The notes beneath the pieces were generated by a model, which saw only the letters and a program-made list of their open reading frames with translations, ran no database searches and had not been told where the DNA came from. This document shows, one piece after another, positions 1 through 6,466 of a stretch of DNA of 17,305 nucleotides (its first letter is position 1; each line of letters starts with the position of its first letter). The DNA lies in the NCBI GenBank assembly GCA_900551225.1, contig URUZ01000068.1, positions 1-17,305 on the forward strand. The letters run 5' to 3'. This DNA comes from an uncultured Clostridium sp. GTDB lineage: Bacteria; Bacillota; Clostridia; Lachnospirales; Lachnospiraceae. The position numbers and the translations under genes were made by a program.

Positions 1-668
1 TTCCCATACACATAGGTATCCCAAGTCAGCATGTCCTCCCGCTTATCCAAATTCAGCGCAGTAAAGTCCATGTCCTCTGTGGGGCTGGTGTTGATAAAGA
101 TCTTCACGCAGGTCGGCTTACATTCCAGATACTTCCAAACATAATCATGTAGAAAAATCCGTTCCAGCGCCGCAGTATCAAACGTATGGTTCCTGCACAC
201 ATCCAGCGGAATATAGCTGTAGTCCAGCTCATTGGGCGCCCCATCCACGCTGACGCAGCGCACAATCTTATACACATAAGACCCCAGAGGCAGATGCAGC
301 TTCTCGCACAGTTCAGGACCGGCCTGAAGAATCCCATGCTCAATCAGCTTATGGGGCTTGTGGCTGGACTCCTCCACGGGAGTGATCTTGATACCGCTGG
401 CAAAGGCCATGGGCTGCATACTGGTATTCTGGCGCGGAGGAAGCACAAATGTCCCCTTGCCCTGCACCCGGTCCACAACGCCGCAGGCTGCCAGCTCTTT
501 GATGGCACTGTTGGCGGTAATCCGGCTGACGCCGAATTGTTTGGACAGCTCAGCCTCTGAAGGAATCCGGTCGCCTACCTGAAACACGCCCTCCGAAATC
601 TTCTCCAGAATATAGTTTTGAATCTGAACATACTTGGGTACATAAGAATTATTATCTTCGGACAACAT
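1..668 (-). CDS. GntR-family regulator with UTRA effector domain (HutC subfamily), C-terminus cut by window edge
   Basis: The frame is open from an ATG at 668 down to the left edge, giving 222 codons with no stop. AGGAGG stands just upstream of the start. Residues about 10-78 form a winged helix-turn-helix of GntR type: a YVQIQNYILEKI helix, GDRIPSEAELSKQFGVSR, then a wing ending QGKGTFV. After about residue 90 the protein looks like a UTRA domain, with LGSYVYKIVR and DYSYIPLD segments, which in this subfamily binds a small-molecule effector. It follows a URO-D-like gene by 82 bases on the same strand, so it is likely co-transcribed and may regulate that operon and the divergent promoters at 2814-2879. 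Family assignment is firm; effector and targets are inference. Only the last few residues should be missing. Confidence 0.9.
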   Translation of the reverse strand, partial: MLSEDNNSYVPKYVQIQNYILEKISEGVFQVGDRIPSEAELSKQFGVSRITANSAIKELAACGVVDRVQGKGTFVLPPRQNTSMQPMAFASGIKITPVEESSHKPHKLIEHGILQAGPELCEKLHLPLGSYVYKIVRCVSVDGAPNELDYSYIPLDVCRNHTFDTAALERIFLHDYVWKYLECKPTCVKIFINTSPTEDMDFTALNLDKREDMLTWDTYVYG

Positions 669-716
669 TTACTCCTCCTCTTTACACGCCCCGCCCCTTA
701 TCTGCTTACGGAATCC

Positions 717-736
717 GCGCCGGACCCCTCCGGCAC
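717..736. repeat. Short perfect hairpin between the URO-D-like gene and the GntR gene
   Basis: An 8-bp stem (one G-T wobble) closes a 4-base loop: GCGCCGGA, CCCC, TCCGGCAC. No T-run follows on either strand, so it is not an ordinary terminator. It sits in the 82-base gap and could moderate mRNA stability or expression of the regulator; that is inference. Confidence 0.5.
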
Positions 737-750
737 CGCTGCAGGGAAAA

Positions 751-1782
751 TCAAACGTTTTCACGGGCCGCAGCAATAAACGCCCGCAGCTCATCATCGT
801 ATGTATTCAGCGCCAGGGAACAATCCGGCGCAAGTATAAACGGAATCTCCGCCATGCGCTTCAGCGTATTCCTTGTTGCAGCGGCAATCTCCTCAGCTTT
901 ATGCTGGCCGAACAGACGCTCGTCGCAGCCGCCCATGGGGATTATAGACTTATCCAGCCACTGTGGAACACTGTCCAGGGAAGGATTGCCTGTGGCAGTC
1001 TCCGGCCACTGTAAGATATCGATGGGATAATGGGCAAAGTTCTGGGGGTTTACCTCCAAGCCGCAGGCATGAACCATGATCTTACATGGCTTCAGCACTT
1101 CCATCATCTCTAAATCATAAGGTTTAACAAACTCCTCCCACTCGTCCTTTGTGAGATAAGTGGTGCGTGAAAGACCCGTGGCCCCGTAAAACACGCCAAA
1201 CATGCCGTTGTCGATCAGCTTCCTGGAATAGTCCGCCATGGTGCGGGTGATATTCTTCAGGGTACGGTGAACCAGCTCCGGCTGCTCATTCATCAGAGTC
1301 ACCATCAGATCGCCGCGGCTGGCCGCACGGTAACGGCCGATGGGATTCACCGCACACAGCTTCTGAAGAATGCTGGTGGGGCACATCATGGTCTGGAATA
1401 CAGGCGCGCCGTCCGTCAGACGGTCCTGCACTGCCTTCACTGCTTCAATCTGCTCTGCTAAAGGACCGCTGTCCCCGGGAAGCTCTACGATCTTCTCCAG
1501 ATCCTCCGCACAGCTGATGGGGCCCTTTATACATTTGGGCAGTACGCCCTCATAATTATCGTAATCAAACTGTCCGCCCCAGGCCTCCTCATAGTAGGAA
1601 GCTCTTGGCTGCAGTTTCACATAGTCCCAGTCGTAAGTAGTATGCCAGTCCAGCATGGACTCCACAAAAGGCTCCACACCGCTATGTTCCTTGTCAATAA
1701 AATGACGCCAGGCCGAAACAGGCGGCCGGTCCGCAAATTCTCCGTTTAAAACCGCCAGCATACGTTCTTTTTTTGTCCACAT
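751..1782 (-). CDS. URO-D-fold protein, probable zinc/corrinoid-type methyltransferase (MtaA/MtbA-like)
   Basis: 343 residues, starting at ATG with AGGAGA 8 bases upstream. The N-terminus (KKERMLAVLNGEFADRPPVS) and overall length fit the uroporphyrinogen decarboxylase superfamily. The C-terminal half carries H238-x-C240 (in MVHACG) and C321 (in LAPDCSL). This matches the His-x-Cys...Cys zinc site of the methylcobamide:thiol methyltransferases MtaA and MtbA, which heme-pathway HemE lacks. A role in methyl transfer or demethylation of a small compound is therefore more likely than heme synthesis. No corrinoid protein or activator lies in the window, so the methyl donor and acceptor are unknown. 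It sits between the EamA exporter and the GntR regulator, probably as first gene of a two-gene unit with the regulator. Confidence 0.85.
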   Translation of the reverse strand: MWTKKERMLAVLNGEFADRPPVSAWRHFIDKEHSGVEPFVESMLDWHTTYDWDYVKLQPRASYYEEAWGGQFDYDNYEGVLPKCIKGPISCAEDLEKIVELPGDSGPLAEQIEAVKAVQDRLTDGAPVFQTMMCPTSILQKLCAVNPIGRYRAASRGDLMVTLMNEQPELVHRTLKNITRTMADYSRKLIDNGMFGVFYGATGLSRTTYLTKDEWEEFVKPYDLEMMEVLKPCKIMVHACGLEVNPQNFAHYPIDILQWPETATGNPSLDSVPQWLDKSIIPMGGCDERLFGQHKAEEIAAATRNTLKRMAEIPFILAPDCSLALNTYDDELRAFIAAARENV

Positions 1783-1855
1783 AATGTTCTCTCCTTTAGA
1801 ATTTTGGTTTGATCAGGTTTGATAAGTTGCCAAAATTCCCAAAAAGAGTTATGTT

Positions 1856-1891
1856 CCATGCTATTATAGCATGGCTTTCTTCTCAGGGCAA
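1856..1891 (-). promoter_or_regulatory. Probable promoter for the URO-D/GntR unit with its -10 box inside a perfect palindrome
   Basis: On the minus strand TTGCCC (1891-1886) is followed after 17 bases by TATAAT (1868-1863). The -10 box lies in the middle of a perfect 19-bp palindrome at 1856-1874 (arms CCATGCTAT / ATAGCATGG around one base). A bound dimer there would block RNA polymerase, so this is a candidate operator, perhaps for the co-directional GntR protein. The predicted start lies about 70 bases ahead of the URO-D start codon. As RNA the palindrome could fold into a hairpin after the exporter gene, but no T-run follows it on the minus strand. Confidence 0.55.
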
Positions 1892-1899
1892 TTATATTT

Positions 1900-2757
1900 T
1901 TAACTGCGCTTGTCGTTATAAAAATAGACGATCAGGGACGCAGCTGCTACCAGGATTCCACCTATTACAGAGGTCATCTTCACCGGTTCGCCCAGGATCA
2001 TAAGGCCGAACAGCATACTGAAAAGGATTCCCGAATAGTTGTAGATACTGATTTCCGAAGCCGGGGCATACCGGTAAGCATAGGTGATAAAAGCCTGGCC
2101 CAGTGAGCCGAACACGCCGATCAGCATAAGCAGCAGAAACTGCTTCAGATCAGGCATCACAAAGTTGGCAATCATAAAGGGCAGGGACCCCACTGCGCTG
2201 AAGGTTGAGAAATGCATAATCACAGTCAGCCCATCCACCTTATCCTTAAAATATCCCAGCAGCGTATAAGCAATGCCGGAGGAAACCGCGGACAGCAGAG
2301 CCATCACCAGAGGCAGCGGATTGGACTTAAAGCTGGGCTGGAATACCACGAAGGCTCCTGCCATAGCCAGAAGCAGCGCCGGAATCTGCACCTTGGACAG
2401 TTTTTCCTTGAGGAAGAACACCGCCAGAACAGTCACGCACAGCGGGGACAGCTTGTTGAGAATCGTAACATCCCCCTGGGCCGCATGGCTGGACGCATAA
2501 AACAGGGTAATCAGCCCCAGAAAGCCAAAAAAGGAACGGCCGAACAATCCGGTCTGATACTTCCTTTCTCCAAACAGGGAGCCACCTTTTCTGCGGATAA
2601 TAAAAAATGCTGCAATCAGTATAAACAGATTCCTCATAAAAATCTGTTCCATGGTGGGAATCTCCTTTGTCAGCCGCACCACTACCTGCATTGCCGCAAA
2701 GGACAGGGCTGAGAGAATCATCAGCAGAATCCCTTTTTGTTTTTGTGTAATTGACAT
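1900..2757 (-). CDS. DMT-superfamily EamA-type transporter
   Basis: 285 residues from the ATG at 2757. An upstream in-frame ATG at 2769 is less likely because it would contain the GGAGG that stands 5 bases before 2757. About ten hydrophobic segments are visible in two EamA repeats (roughly residues 5-135 and 145-280). Typical pieces are LSALSFAAMQVVVRL at the start, an RNLFILIAAFFIIRR segment, and a glycine-rich last pair (GLMILGEPV, IGGILVAAASLIVYF). The family exports or imports metabolites and amino acids across the membrane; the substrate cannot be read from sequence. It is driven from the divergent control region at 2814-2879 and precedes the URO-D-like gene. Export of a substrate or product shared with the divergent hydrolase is a reasonable inference. 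Confidence 0.88.
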   Translation of the reverse strand: MSITQKQKGILLMILSALSFAAMQVVVRLTKEIPTMEQIFMRNLFILIAAFFIIRRKGGSLFGERKYQTGLFGRSFFGFLGLITLFYASSHAAQGDVTILNKLSPLCVTVLAVFFLKEKLSKVQIPALLLAMAGAFVVFQPSFKSNPLPLVMALLSAVSSGIAYTLLGYFKDKVDGLTVIMHFSTFSAVGSLPFMIANFVMPDLKQFLLLMLIGVFGSLGQAFITYAYRYAPASEISIYNYSGILFSMLFGLMILGEPVKMTSVIGGILVAAASLIVYFYNDKRS

Positions 2758-2813
2758 ATTTTCCTCCATTTATCATAATCAGGACAGATTGTATAACTTT
2801 CGCCCAATTAACA

Positions 2814-2828
2814 TGTTGACATATCATA
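2814..2828. repeat. Left arm of a 15-bp inverted repeat, candidate operator
   Basis: TGTTGACATATCATA pairs with the reverse complement of the right arm at 2865-2879, matching 14 of 15 bases. Arm centres are 51 bp apart, close to five helical turns. The arm contains the -35 box of the rightward promoter. An imperfect inner dyad (TGACATATCA) could be a protein site in its own right. Confidence 0.6.
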
Positions 2829-2844
2829 TATACTATAATACAAT
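2816..2844 (+). promoter_or_regulatory. SigA-type promoter for the M20 hydrolase gene
   Basis: TTGACA at 2816-2821, a 17-base spacer, then TACAAT at 2839-2844. The predicted start is near 2851, leaving an untranslated leader of about 73 bases. The -10 box is only 4 bases from the -10 box of the leftward promoter (2849-2854), so the two polymerases should exclude each other. Confidence 0.75.
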
Positions 2845-2848
2845 CACT

Positions 2849-2877
2849 ATTATAAGACCCTATTTATGACATGTCAA
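2849..2877 (-). promoter_or_regulatory. Perfect-consensus SigA-type promoter for the EamA exporter gene
   Basis: On the minus strand TTGACA (2877-2872) is followed after exactly 17 bases by TATAAT (2854-2849). The predicted start is near 2842, about 85 bases ahead of the exporter start codon. It overlaps and opposes the rightward promoter, and its -35 box lies in the right arm of the inverted repeat. Confidence 0.8.
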
Positions 2878-2879
2878 CA
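2865..2879. repeat. Right arm of the 15-bp inverted repeat, candidate operator
   Basis: TATGACATGTCAACA is the inverted partner of 2814-2828. It contains a perfect 10-bp palindrome, TGACATGTCA (2867-2876), and the -35 box of the leftward promoter. It lies in the predicted 5' leader of the hydrolase transcript, so a bound protein could repress one promoter and obstruct the other. Confidence 0.6.
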
Positions 2880-2899
2880 GGCTTTTTCACAAAAGCCTG
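2878..2899 (+). promoter_or_regulatory. Stem-loop in the 5' leader of the M20 hydrolase mRNA
   Basis: A 9-bp perfect stem (CAGGCTTTT / AAAAGCCTG) closes a TCAC loop, ending 11 bases before the AGGAGG at 2911-2916. There is no following T-run on either strand. It may stabilise the mRNA or mark a regulatory leader; function is inference. Confidence 0.5.
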
Positions 2900-2923
2900 T
2901 ACATAACAAAAGGAGGAATCCCA

Positions 2924-4114
2924 ATGCAGGATAAGATCACCGCTTTATGCACCGCCATGGTTCCCCAGGCCATTGCCTGGCGCCATCAGATCCACCGCTG
3001 CCCCGAACTGGGCTTTCATGAGACAGAGACCACACGTCTGATCACAGAGTTCCTGGAATCCCTGGGCAACATTGAAGTACAGCGTCCCCTCCCCACCGGA
3101 GCCGTTGGCATCTTAAAAGGAAAGAAACCGGGCATGACCCTGGCTTTCCGCGCAGACATCGATGCGCTGCCCATCACTGAGGAAGAGAGCCATAATCCGC
3201 GTTCCGGCCATGACGGCGTGATGCACGCCTGCGGCCATGACGCCCATACCGCCACACTGCTGTCCGCAGCAGCCGTACTGTCCCAGCTCCAGGATGAGAT
3301 CTGCGGGGAGATCCGCTTCATCTTCCAGCCCGCGGAGGAGGCTCCTCCAGGCGGCGGCTGCCAGATGGTGGAGGCCGGCGCAGTGGACGGCGTGGATTAC
3401 ATCTTCGCCCTTCATGGCCATGTGCCTGCTGATCCCGGCATGTTCTTCGTGAAGCCAGGCCCCCTGTTCGCCTCCAGCTACAATTTCGACATTGAGCTCA
3501 CCGGCAAACAGGCCCACGCAGCCTTCCCCTTCAATGGCATCGACAGCATTCTGGCAGCCTCACAGATTATCGCTGCCCTTAACACCGTGATCCCCCGCAG
3601 CGTGGACAACTCCATGCGGGCCGTGCTCACCGTCACCCAGATCCACGGCGGCAACACACACAACGTGATCCCGGAGAAGGTAAGCTTCGGCGGAACCATC
3701 CGCATGCTGGATTCCCGCTGTGAGGAAACGATTCTGGAGCGGGTTAAAGCCGTTGCGGAACACACTGCCGGCATGAACGGCGCCCAGTGCCGCGTGATGT
3801 TTGACAAAGGCTACGCCCTGGTGGACAATGACGCCAAGGCTGCCGAGGCAGTGCGCCGGGTACTCACTGCCCGCTTTGGACAGGACCATGTGACTGAGCC
3901 TGTGGCGCTGATGGGTGGCGAGGATTTCTCCGCCTACCTGCAGAAGGTACCGGGCTGCTATTACCGCATCGGCATCCGCAAGGTGCAGGAGGACGGAAGT
4001 GTTCACCAGCCCCACACCAGCCGTTATATCTTCAATGATGAAGCCTTTAATTACAGCATCGAGAGCGTGGTGCGGATTCTTCTTGAAGCCCAGGACATTC
4101 TGGCCGGCCTTTAA
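2924..4114 (+). CDS. M20-family amidohydrolase/aminoacylase (hippurate or IAA-amino-acid hydrolase-like)
   Basis: 396 residues, the usual length for the M20D group; AGGAGG lies 7 bases before the ATG. Di-metal ligands are recognisable: C103 and H105 in MHACGHDAHT, E138/E139 in QPAEEA, a histidine in ALHGH (164 or 166), and H361 near the C-terminus. E138 or E139 also supplies the general base. The small dimerisation domain spans about residues 186-300, with ELTGKQAHAA and GGNTHNVIPE. The GGEDFSAYLQKVPG segment near 331 is typical. Members hydrolyse N-acyl amino acids or related amides in the cytoplasm. It is the only plus-strand gene and is divergent from the EamA exporter, sharing a control region. 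The exact substrate is unknown; being paired with an exporter suggests breakdown of a conjugate. Confidence 0.92.
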   Translation: MQDKITALCTAMVPQAIAWRHQIHRCPELGFHETETTRLITEFLESLGNIEVQRPLPTGAVGILKGKKPGMTLAFRADIDALPITEEESHNPRSGHDGVMHACGHDAHTATLLSAAAVLSQLQDEICGEIRFIFQPAEEAPPGGGCQMVEAGAVDGVDYIFALHGHVPADPGMFFVKPGPLFASSYNFDIELTGKQAHAAFPFNGIDSILAASQIIAALNTVIPRSVDNSMRAVLTVTQIHGGNTHNVIPEKVSFGGTIRMLDSRCEETILERVKAVAEHTAGMNGAQCRVMFDKGYALVDNDAKAAEAVRRVLTARFGQDHVTEPVALMGGEDFSAYLQKVPGCYYRIGIRKVQEDGSVHQPHTSRYIFNDEAFNYSIESVVRILLEAQDILAGL

Positions 4115-4132
4115 ATCTGATTCAATAACGCA

Positions 4133-4174
4133 CAGGCAAAAGGCGGAGACATCTCCGCCCCCGCCTGTTTCTAT
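4133..4174. terminator. Bidirectional intrinsic terminator between convergent genes
   Basis: A nested stem: inner GGCGGAG/CTCCGCC around ACAT, outer CAGGC/GCCTG. It is followed by TTTCTATT on the plus strand (end of the M20 gene). On the minus strand the inner stem is followed by TTTT after the CapA-like gene. It overlaps the last bases of the CapA-like stop codon. Confidence 0.8.
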
Positions 4175-5421
4175 TCACTTACTATATTCCCATTTTCATC
4201 CACCCGGACTCCATAGGAAATCCCTGTCATATAACTGAAGAACTCCTGCCGCTTCGCCTGATCCGTCACCTGCCTGGTATACCCAGCCGAAGAGGTGGCC
4301 GGAACCATGCTCAGCTGCACATTCTCCCCGTCCCAGTCTGCGCGCAGCAGGGCGCTTCTGGGGATGCTGCTGCCGAACACAAAGTTCCCCAGGCTGTACA
4401 CAATTGGCTTCCCTTTATAATACTCAAAGCCCTGAAGTACATGGGGATGGCTGCCGATCACAAGGTCAGCACCCGCATCAATATACTGCTGCCCCAGATC
4501 CCGCTGATAGTCCTGGGGACGCTCGTCCCGCTCAATGCCCCAGTGCACATAGACCACCACAAAATCGCAGATCTCCCTGGCTTTTTTGATCTCTGCCACC
4601 AGGGACGCCGGATCATAGGTAGTCAGCATACCCGGCCTGTCTGAGGAAGCATTCCATGACCCTACCGGAATCACCCTGGATGCTCCCAGGAAACCAATGG
4701 TCTTCCCCTTAGTCTCCATGGTAACCAGAGCCTTGGCCTCGTTTAAGTTCCTGCCGGCCCCAACATGGTATATCCCCGCTCCGTCCAGAGCATCCAGGGA
4801 GTCCACCAGGGCATCAGTGCCGTAATCCAAGGCATGGTTGTTGGCCAGTGTCACGATGTCAATGCCCATCTCACCCAGCATACTCACCTTTTCCGGCGGC
4901 AGCCGGAAGGTATACTGTTTGTCCGGCGCCGCAGATCCGCGGTTGCTGAAGGGGAACTCCTGGTTCACCATGAAGATGTCACCGCGGCTGATCTCCTGCC
5001 TCAGCCCCTCATCCAGGACCCCGGTAATATCCCCTGTCTTATTGTACGCGTTCAGCACATGGTCCGACAGGAGTACATCGCCTGCAAACACAAGATGGAT
5101 GGTTCCATCCTGGGCCCCATCCTCTGCCTGCTGTGATTCCTGTGAGTTCTCCCCCAGTCCGTCCTCCCCGGAGGCATTCCCCTCCAGGATCAGCTCTCCT
5201 GAGACAGATTCACCAGGCGCTGCCTCCCCTGGTCCGGCTCCTCCGTCCCCATCGGTCCGTGCCGCTTCCGTCCACGCATCCGCAGCCGCCTCATCCGAGC
5301 CGGCGGTCTCCACAGCCTGGTACCGGCTGCCTGCGGTCTGCCATATCATATATCCAACTGAGCCTGTCAGGGCAATGCCAAGCATTACCGCCAGCAGGAC
5401 TGTTATTCCTTTTCTGTTCAT
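4171..5421 (-). CDS. CapA-family protein (PGA_cap metallophosphatase-like fold), membrane-anchored
   Basis: 416 residues. A hydrophobic N-terminal segment (about 5-25) with a short basic start looks like a signal anchor. Next comes a low-complexity Gly/Glu/Ala/Ser/Asp linker (about 30-105), then the CapA domain (about 106-370). Domain motifs are AGDV at 113-116, NQE at 153-155, NNH at 194-196, HWG at 293-295, GSHPHV at 323-328 and SLGNF at 343-347. These make the calcineurin-like metal site. The family is named for poly-gamma-glutamate capsule synthesis, but stand-alone members occur widely without cap genes, as here, so a cell-envelope role is only inferred. It follows the DegV gene by 47 bases and may be in its transcript. 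The start has AAGG about 7 bases upstream, within a tandem repeat. Confidence 0.88.
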   Translation of the reverse strand: MNRKGITVLLAVMLGIALTGSVGYMIWQTAGSRYQAVETAGSDEAAADAWTEAARTDGDGGAGPGEAAPGESVSGELILEGNASGEDGLGENSQESQQAEDGAQDGTIHLVFAGDVLLSDHVLNAYNKTGDITGVLDEGLRQEISRGDIFMVNQEFPFSNRGSAAPDKQYTFRLPPEKVSMLGEMGIDIVTLANNHALDYGTDALVDSLDALDGAGIYHVGAGRNLNEAKALVTMETKGKTIGFLGASRVIPVGSWNASSDRPGMLTTYDPASLVAEIKKAREICDFVVVYVHWGIERDERPQDYQRDLGQQYIDAGADLVIGSHPHVLQGFEYYKGKPIVYSLGNFVFGSSIPRSALLRADWDGENVQLSMVPATSSAGYTRQVTDQAKRQEFFSYMTGISYGVRVDENGNIVSE

Positions 5422-5455
5422 CCGTCACCTTAGCCGGTCCGTCACCTTAGCCGGT
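5422..5455. repeat. Perfect 17-bp tandem duplication carrying the CapA ribosome binding site
   Basis: CCGTCACCTTAGCCGGT occurs twice without a gap (5422-5438 and 5439-5455). On the minus strand each copy contains AAGGTGA, so the Shine-Dalgarno-like sequence of the CapA gene is duplicated just ahead of its start codon. It fills most of the gap to the DegV gene and looks like a recent slippage event. Confidence 0.85.
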
Positions 5456-5468
5456 ACAGCTATACTCC

Positions 5469-6326
5469 TTAAAGAGCCAGCACAATCCCGCCGTCCGCGG
5501 CATAAACCGTGGCTACACCGGCTGTCTCCGTTATCACAATCTCTTTAAATGCGGCCCGCTTCATAAGCTCGGCCTTCACATATTCCGCCCTCTGGGCATT
5601 GTTACAGTGGGCGATGACCACAACGCGGTCCGCGCTGTCCTTCGCCTCCTGAACCGCAATATCACACATGCGCTGCAATGCTTTGTTGATGCCCCTGGCC
5701 TGGTCCAGCTTGATAATTACACCCTTATCAGCTCCCATTACGGGCTTGATATTAAGCGCTGTGGCAAAAAATGCCTGAAGCCCCGAGAGACGGCCGTTCT
5801 TGCGCAGGGTGTCAAGGCTCTCCAGCACAAAATAAGTGCGCATCCTGTCCCTGAACTCCATGGTTTTCTCCACCACTTCCTCCAATTCAAGACCGGCTTC
5901 AAACAGCCCCGCAATATACAATCCAATATTCAGTTCCCCCGCTGAGGCGGACTCAGAGTCAACCACCACCACCTGGGTAGGAACAGTCTCACCGCGCTCA
6001 GCGTACTCTTCCTCATACAGCTGCTTGGCCAAAACCGCGGAATTATAGGTACCGCTTAAATGGCTGGACAAGGTAATCACAAACACTGCCTCCACCCCCG
6101 ACTCCTGGTAGGCCTGCTTAAACATCTCAGGCGACGGGCAGGCTGTCTTGGGACACTCCGGGCAGGCCCTCACCAGCTCCAGGAAATGAATCTGGTCAAA
6201 TGTCTCGTCATCCACGATCTGAGCGCTGCCAACCTGCAGTGTCAGCGGAACCATCTGATAATGGGGGTCCTGTTTCATCTTTTCAGTTAAATCCAGACAG
6301 CTGTCTCCAATAATTTTATAGGTCAT
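5469..6326 (-). CDS. DegV-family fatty-acid-binding protein (FakB-like)
   Basis: 285 residues from the ATG at 6326, with GGAGG 8 bases upstream; a longer TTG reading at 6341 would overlap that GGAGG and is rejected. The DegV fold is shown by IGDSCLDL near the N-terminus, CPSPEMF near 63, TLSSHLSGTYNS at 85-96 and ESLDTLRKNGRLSG at 169-182. These last two line the fatty-acid carboxylate site in FakB proteins, which present acyl chains to the kinase FakA for membrane lipid synthesis. A cysteine cluster (C-x2-C-x4-C, about residues 55-63) precedes the binding motifs. It has its own promoter (6423-6450) with a dyad at the start site and a leader hairpin. No FakA kinase is in the window, so the partner is unknown. 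Confidence 0.9.
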   Translation of the reverse strand: MTYKIIGDSCLDLTEKMKQDPHYQMVPLTLQVGSAQIVDDETFDQIHFLELVRACPECPKTACPSPEMFKQAYQESGVEAVFVITLSSHLSGTYNSAVLAKQLYEEEYAERGETVPTQVVVVDSESASAGELNIGLYIAGLFEAGLELEEVVEKTMEFRDRMRTYFVLESLDTLRKNGRLSGLQAFFATALNIKPVMGADKGVIIKLDQARGINKALQRMCDIAVQEAKDSADRVVVIAHCNNAQRAEYVKAELMKRAAFKEIVITETAGVATVYAADGGIVLAL

Positions 6327-6347
6327 ATAAGCTTCCTCCAAACCTGA

Positions 6348-6376
6348 AACATCCCTTCCTTCCGGTCCGGGATGTT
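6348..6376 (-). promoter_or_regulatory. Stem-loop in the degV leader
   Basis: Arms AACATCCC (6348-6355) and GGGATGTT (6369-6376) form a perfect 8-bp stem with a 13-base loop. It lies between the predicted start site and the ribosome binding site, ending 8 bases before GGAGG. No T-run follows; a role in stability or leader regulation is inference. Confidence 0.45.
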
Positions 6377-6403
6377 GTCAATTCTCACTCATGCTTATAA
6401 CAT

Positions 6404-6420
6404 GTAGTATTCATTACTAC
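6404..6420. promoter_or_regulatory. 17-bp dyad at the degV transcription start, FapR-like candidate operator
   Basis: GTAGTA, five bases, TACTAC: a perfect inverted repeat at the predicted start site (about 6416). As I recall it, the FapR operator of Firmicutes is TTAGTA, five bases, TACTAA. That has the same 6-5-6 layout with the same inner bases of each half. FapR controls lipid genes, which would suit a fatty-acid-binding protein. The match is from memory and unverified. Confidence 0.5.
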
Positions 6421-6422
6421 TT

Positions 6423-6450
6423 ATTATATCATGCCAGGTTCAGATGTCAA
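6423..6450 (-). promoter_or_regulatory. SigA-type promoter for the degV gene
   Basis: On the minus strand TTGACA (6450-6445), a 16-base spacer, then TATAAT (6428-6423). It lies just after the stop codon of the HPr-like gene. The leader is about 90 bases long. Confidence 0.8.
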
Positions 6451-6466
6451 GCGGACAACGCCTGAT

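Noticed and set aside
717..736. Terminator between the URO-D-like and GntR genes.
   Set aside because: The stem is strong but no T-run follows on either strand.
751..1782. Annotation as HemE (heme-pathway uroporphyrinogen decarboxylase).
   Set aside because: The zinc-type HxC...C residues and the absence of other heme genes fit the methyltransferase branch better.
4838..5548. A plus-strand open frame of 236 codons opposite the CapA-like gene.
   Set aside because: Serine/proline-rich shadow of the low-complexity linker and the intergenic repeat; no start signals.
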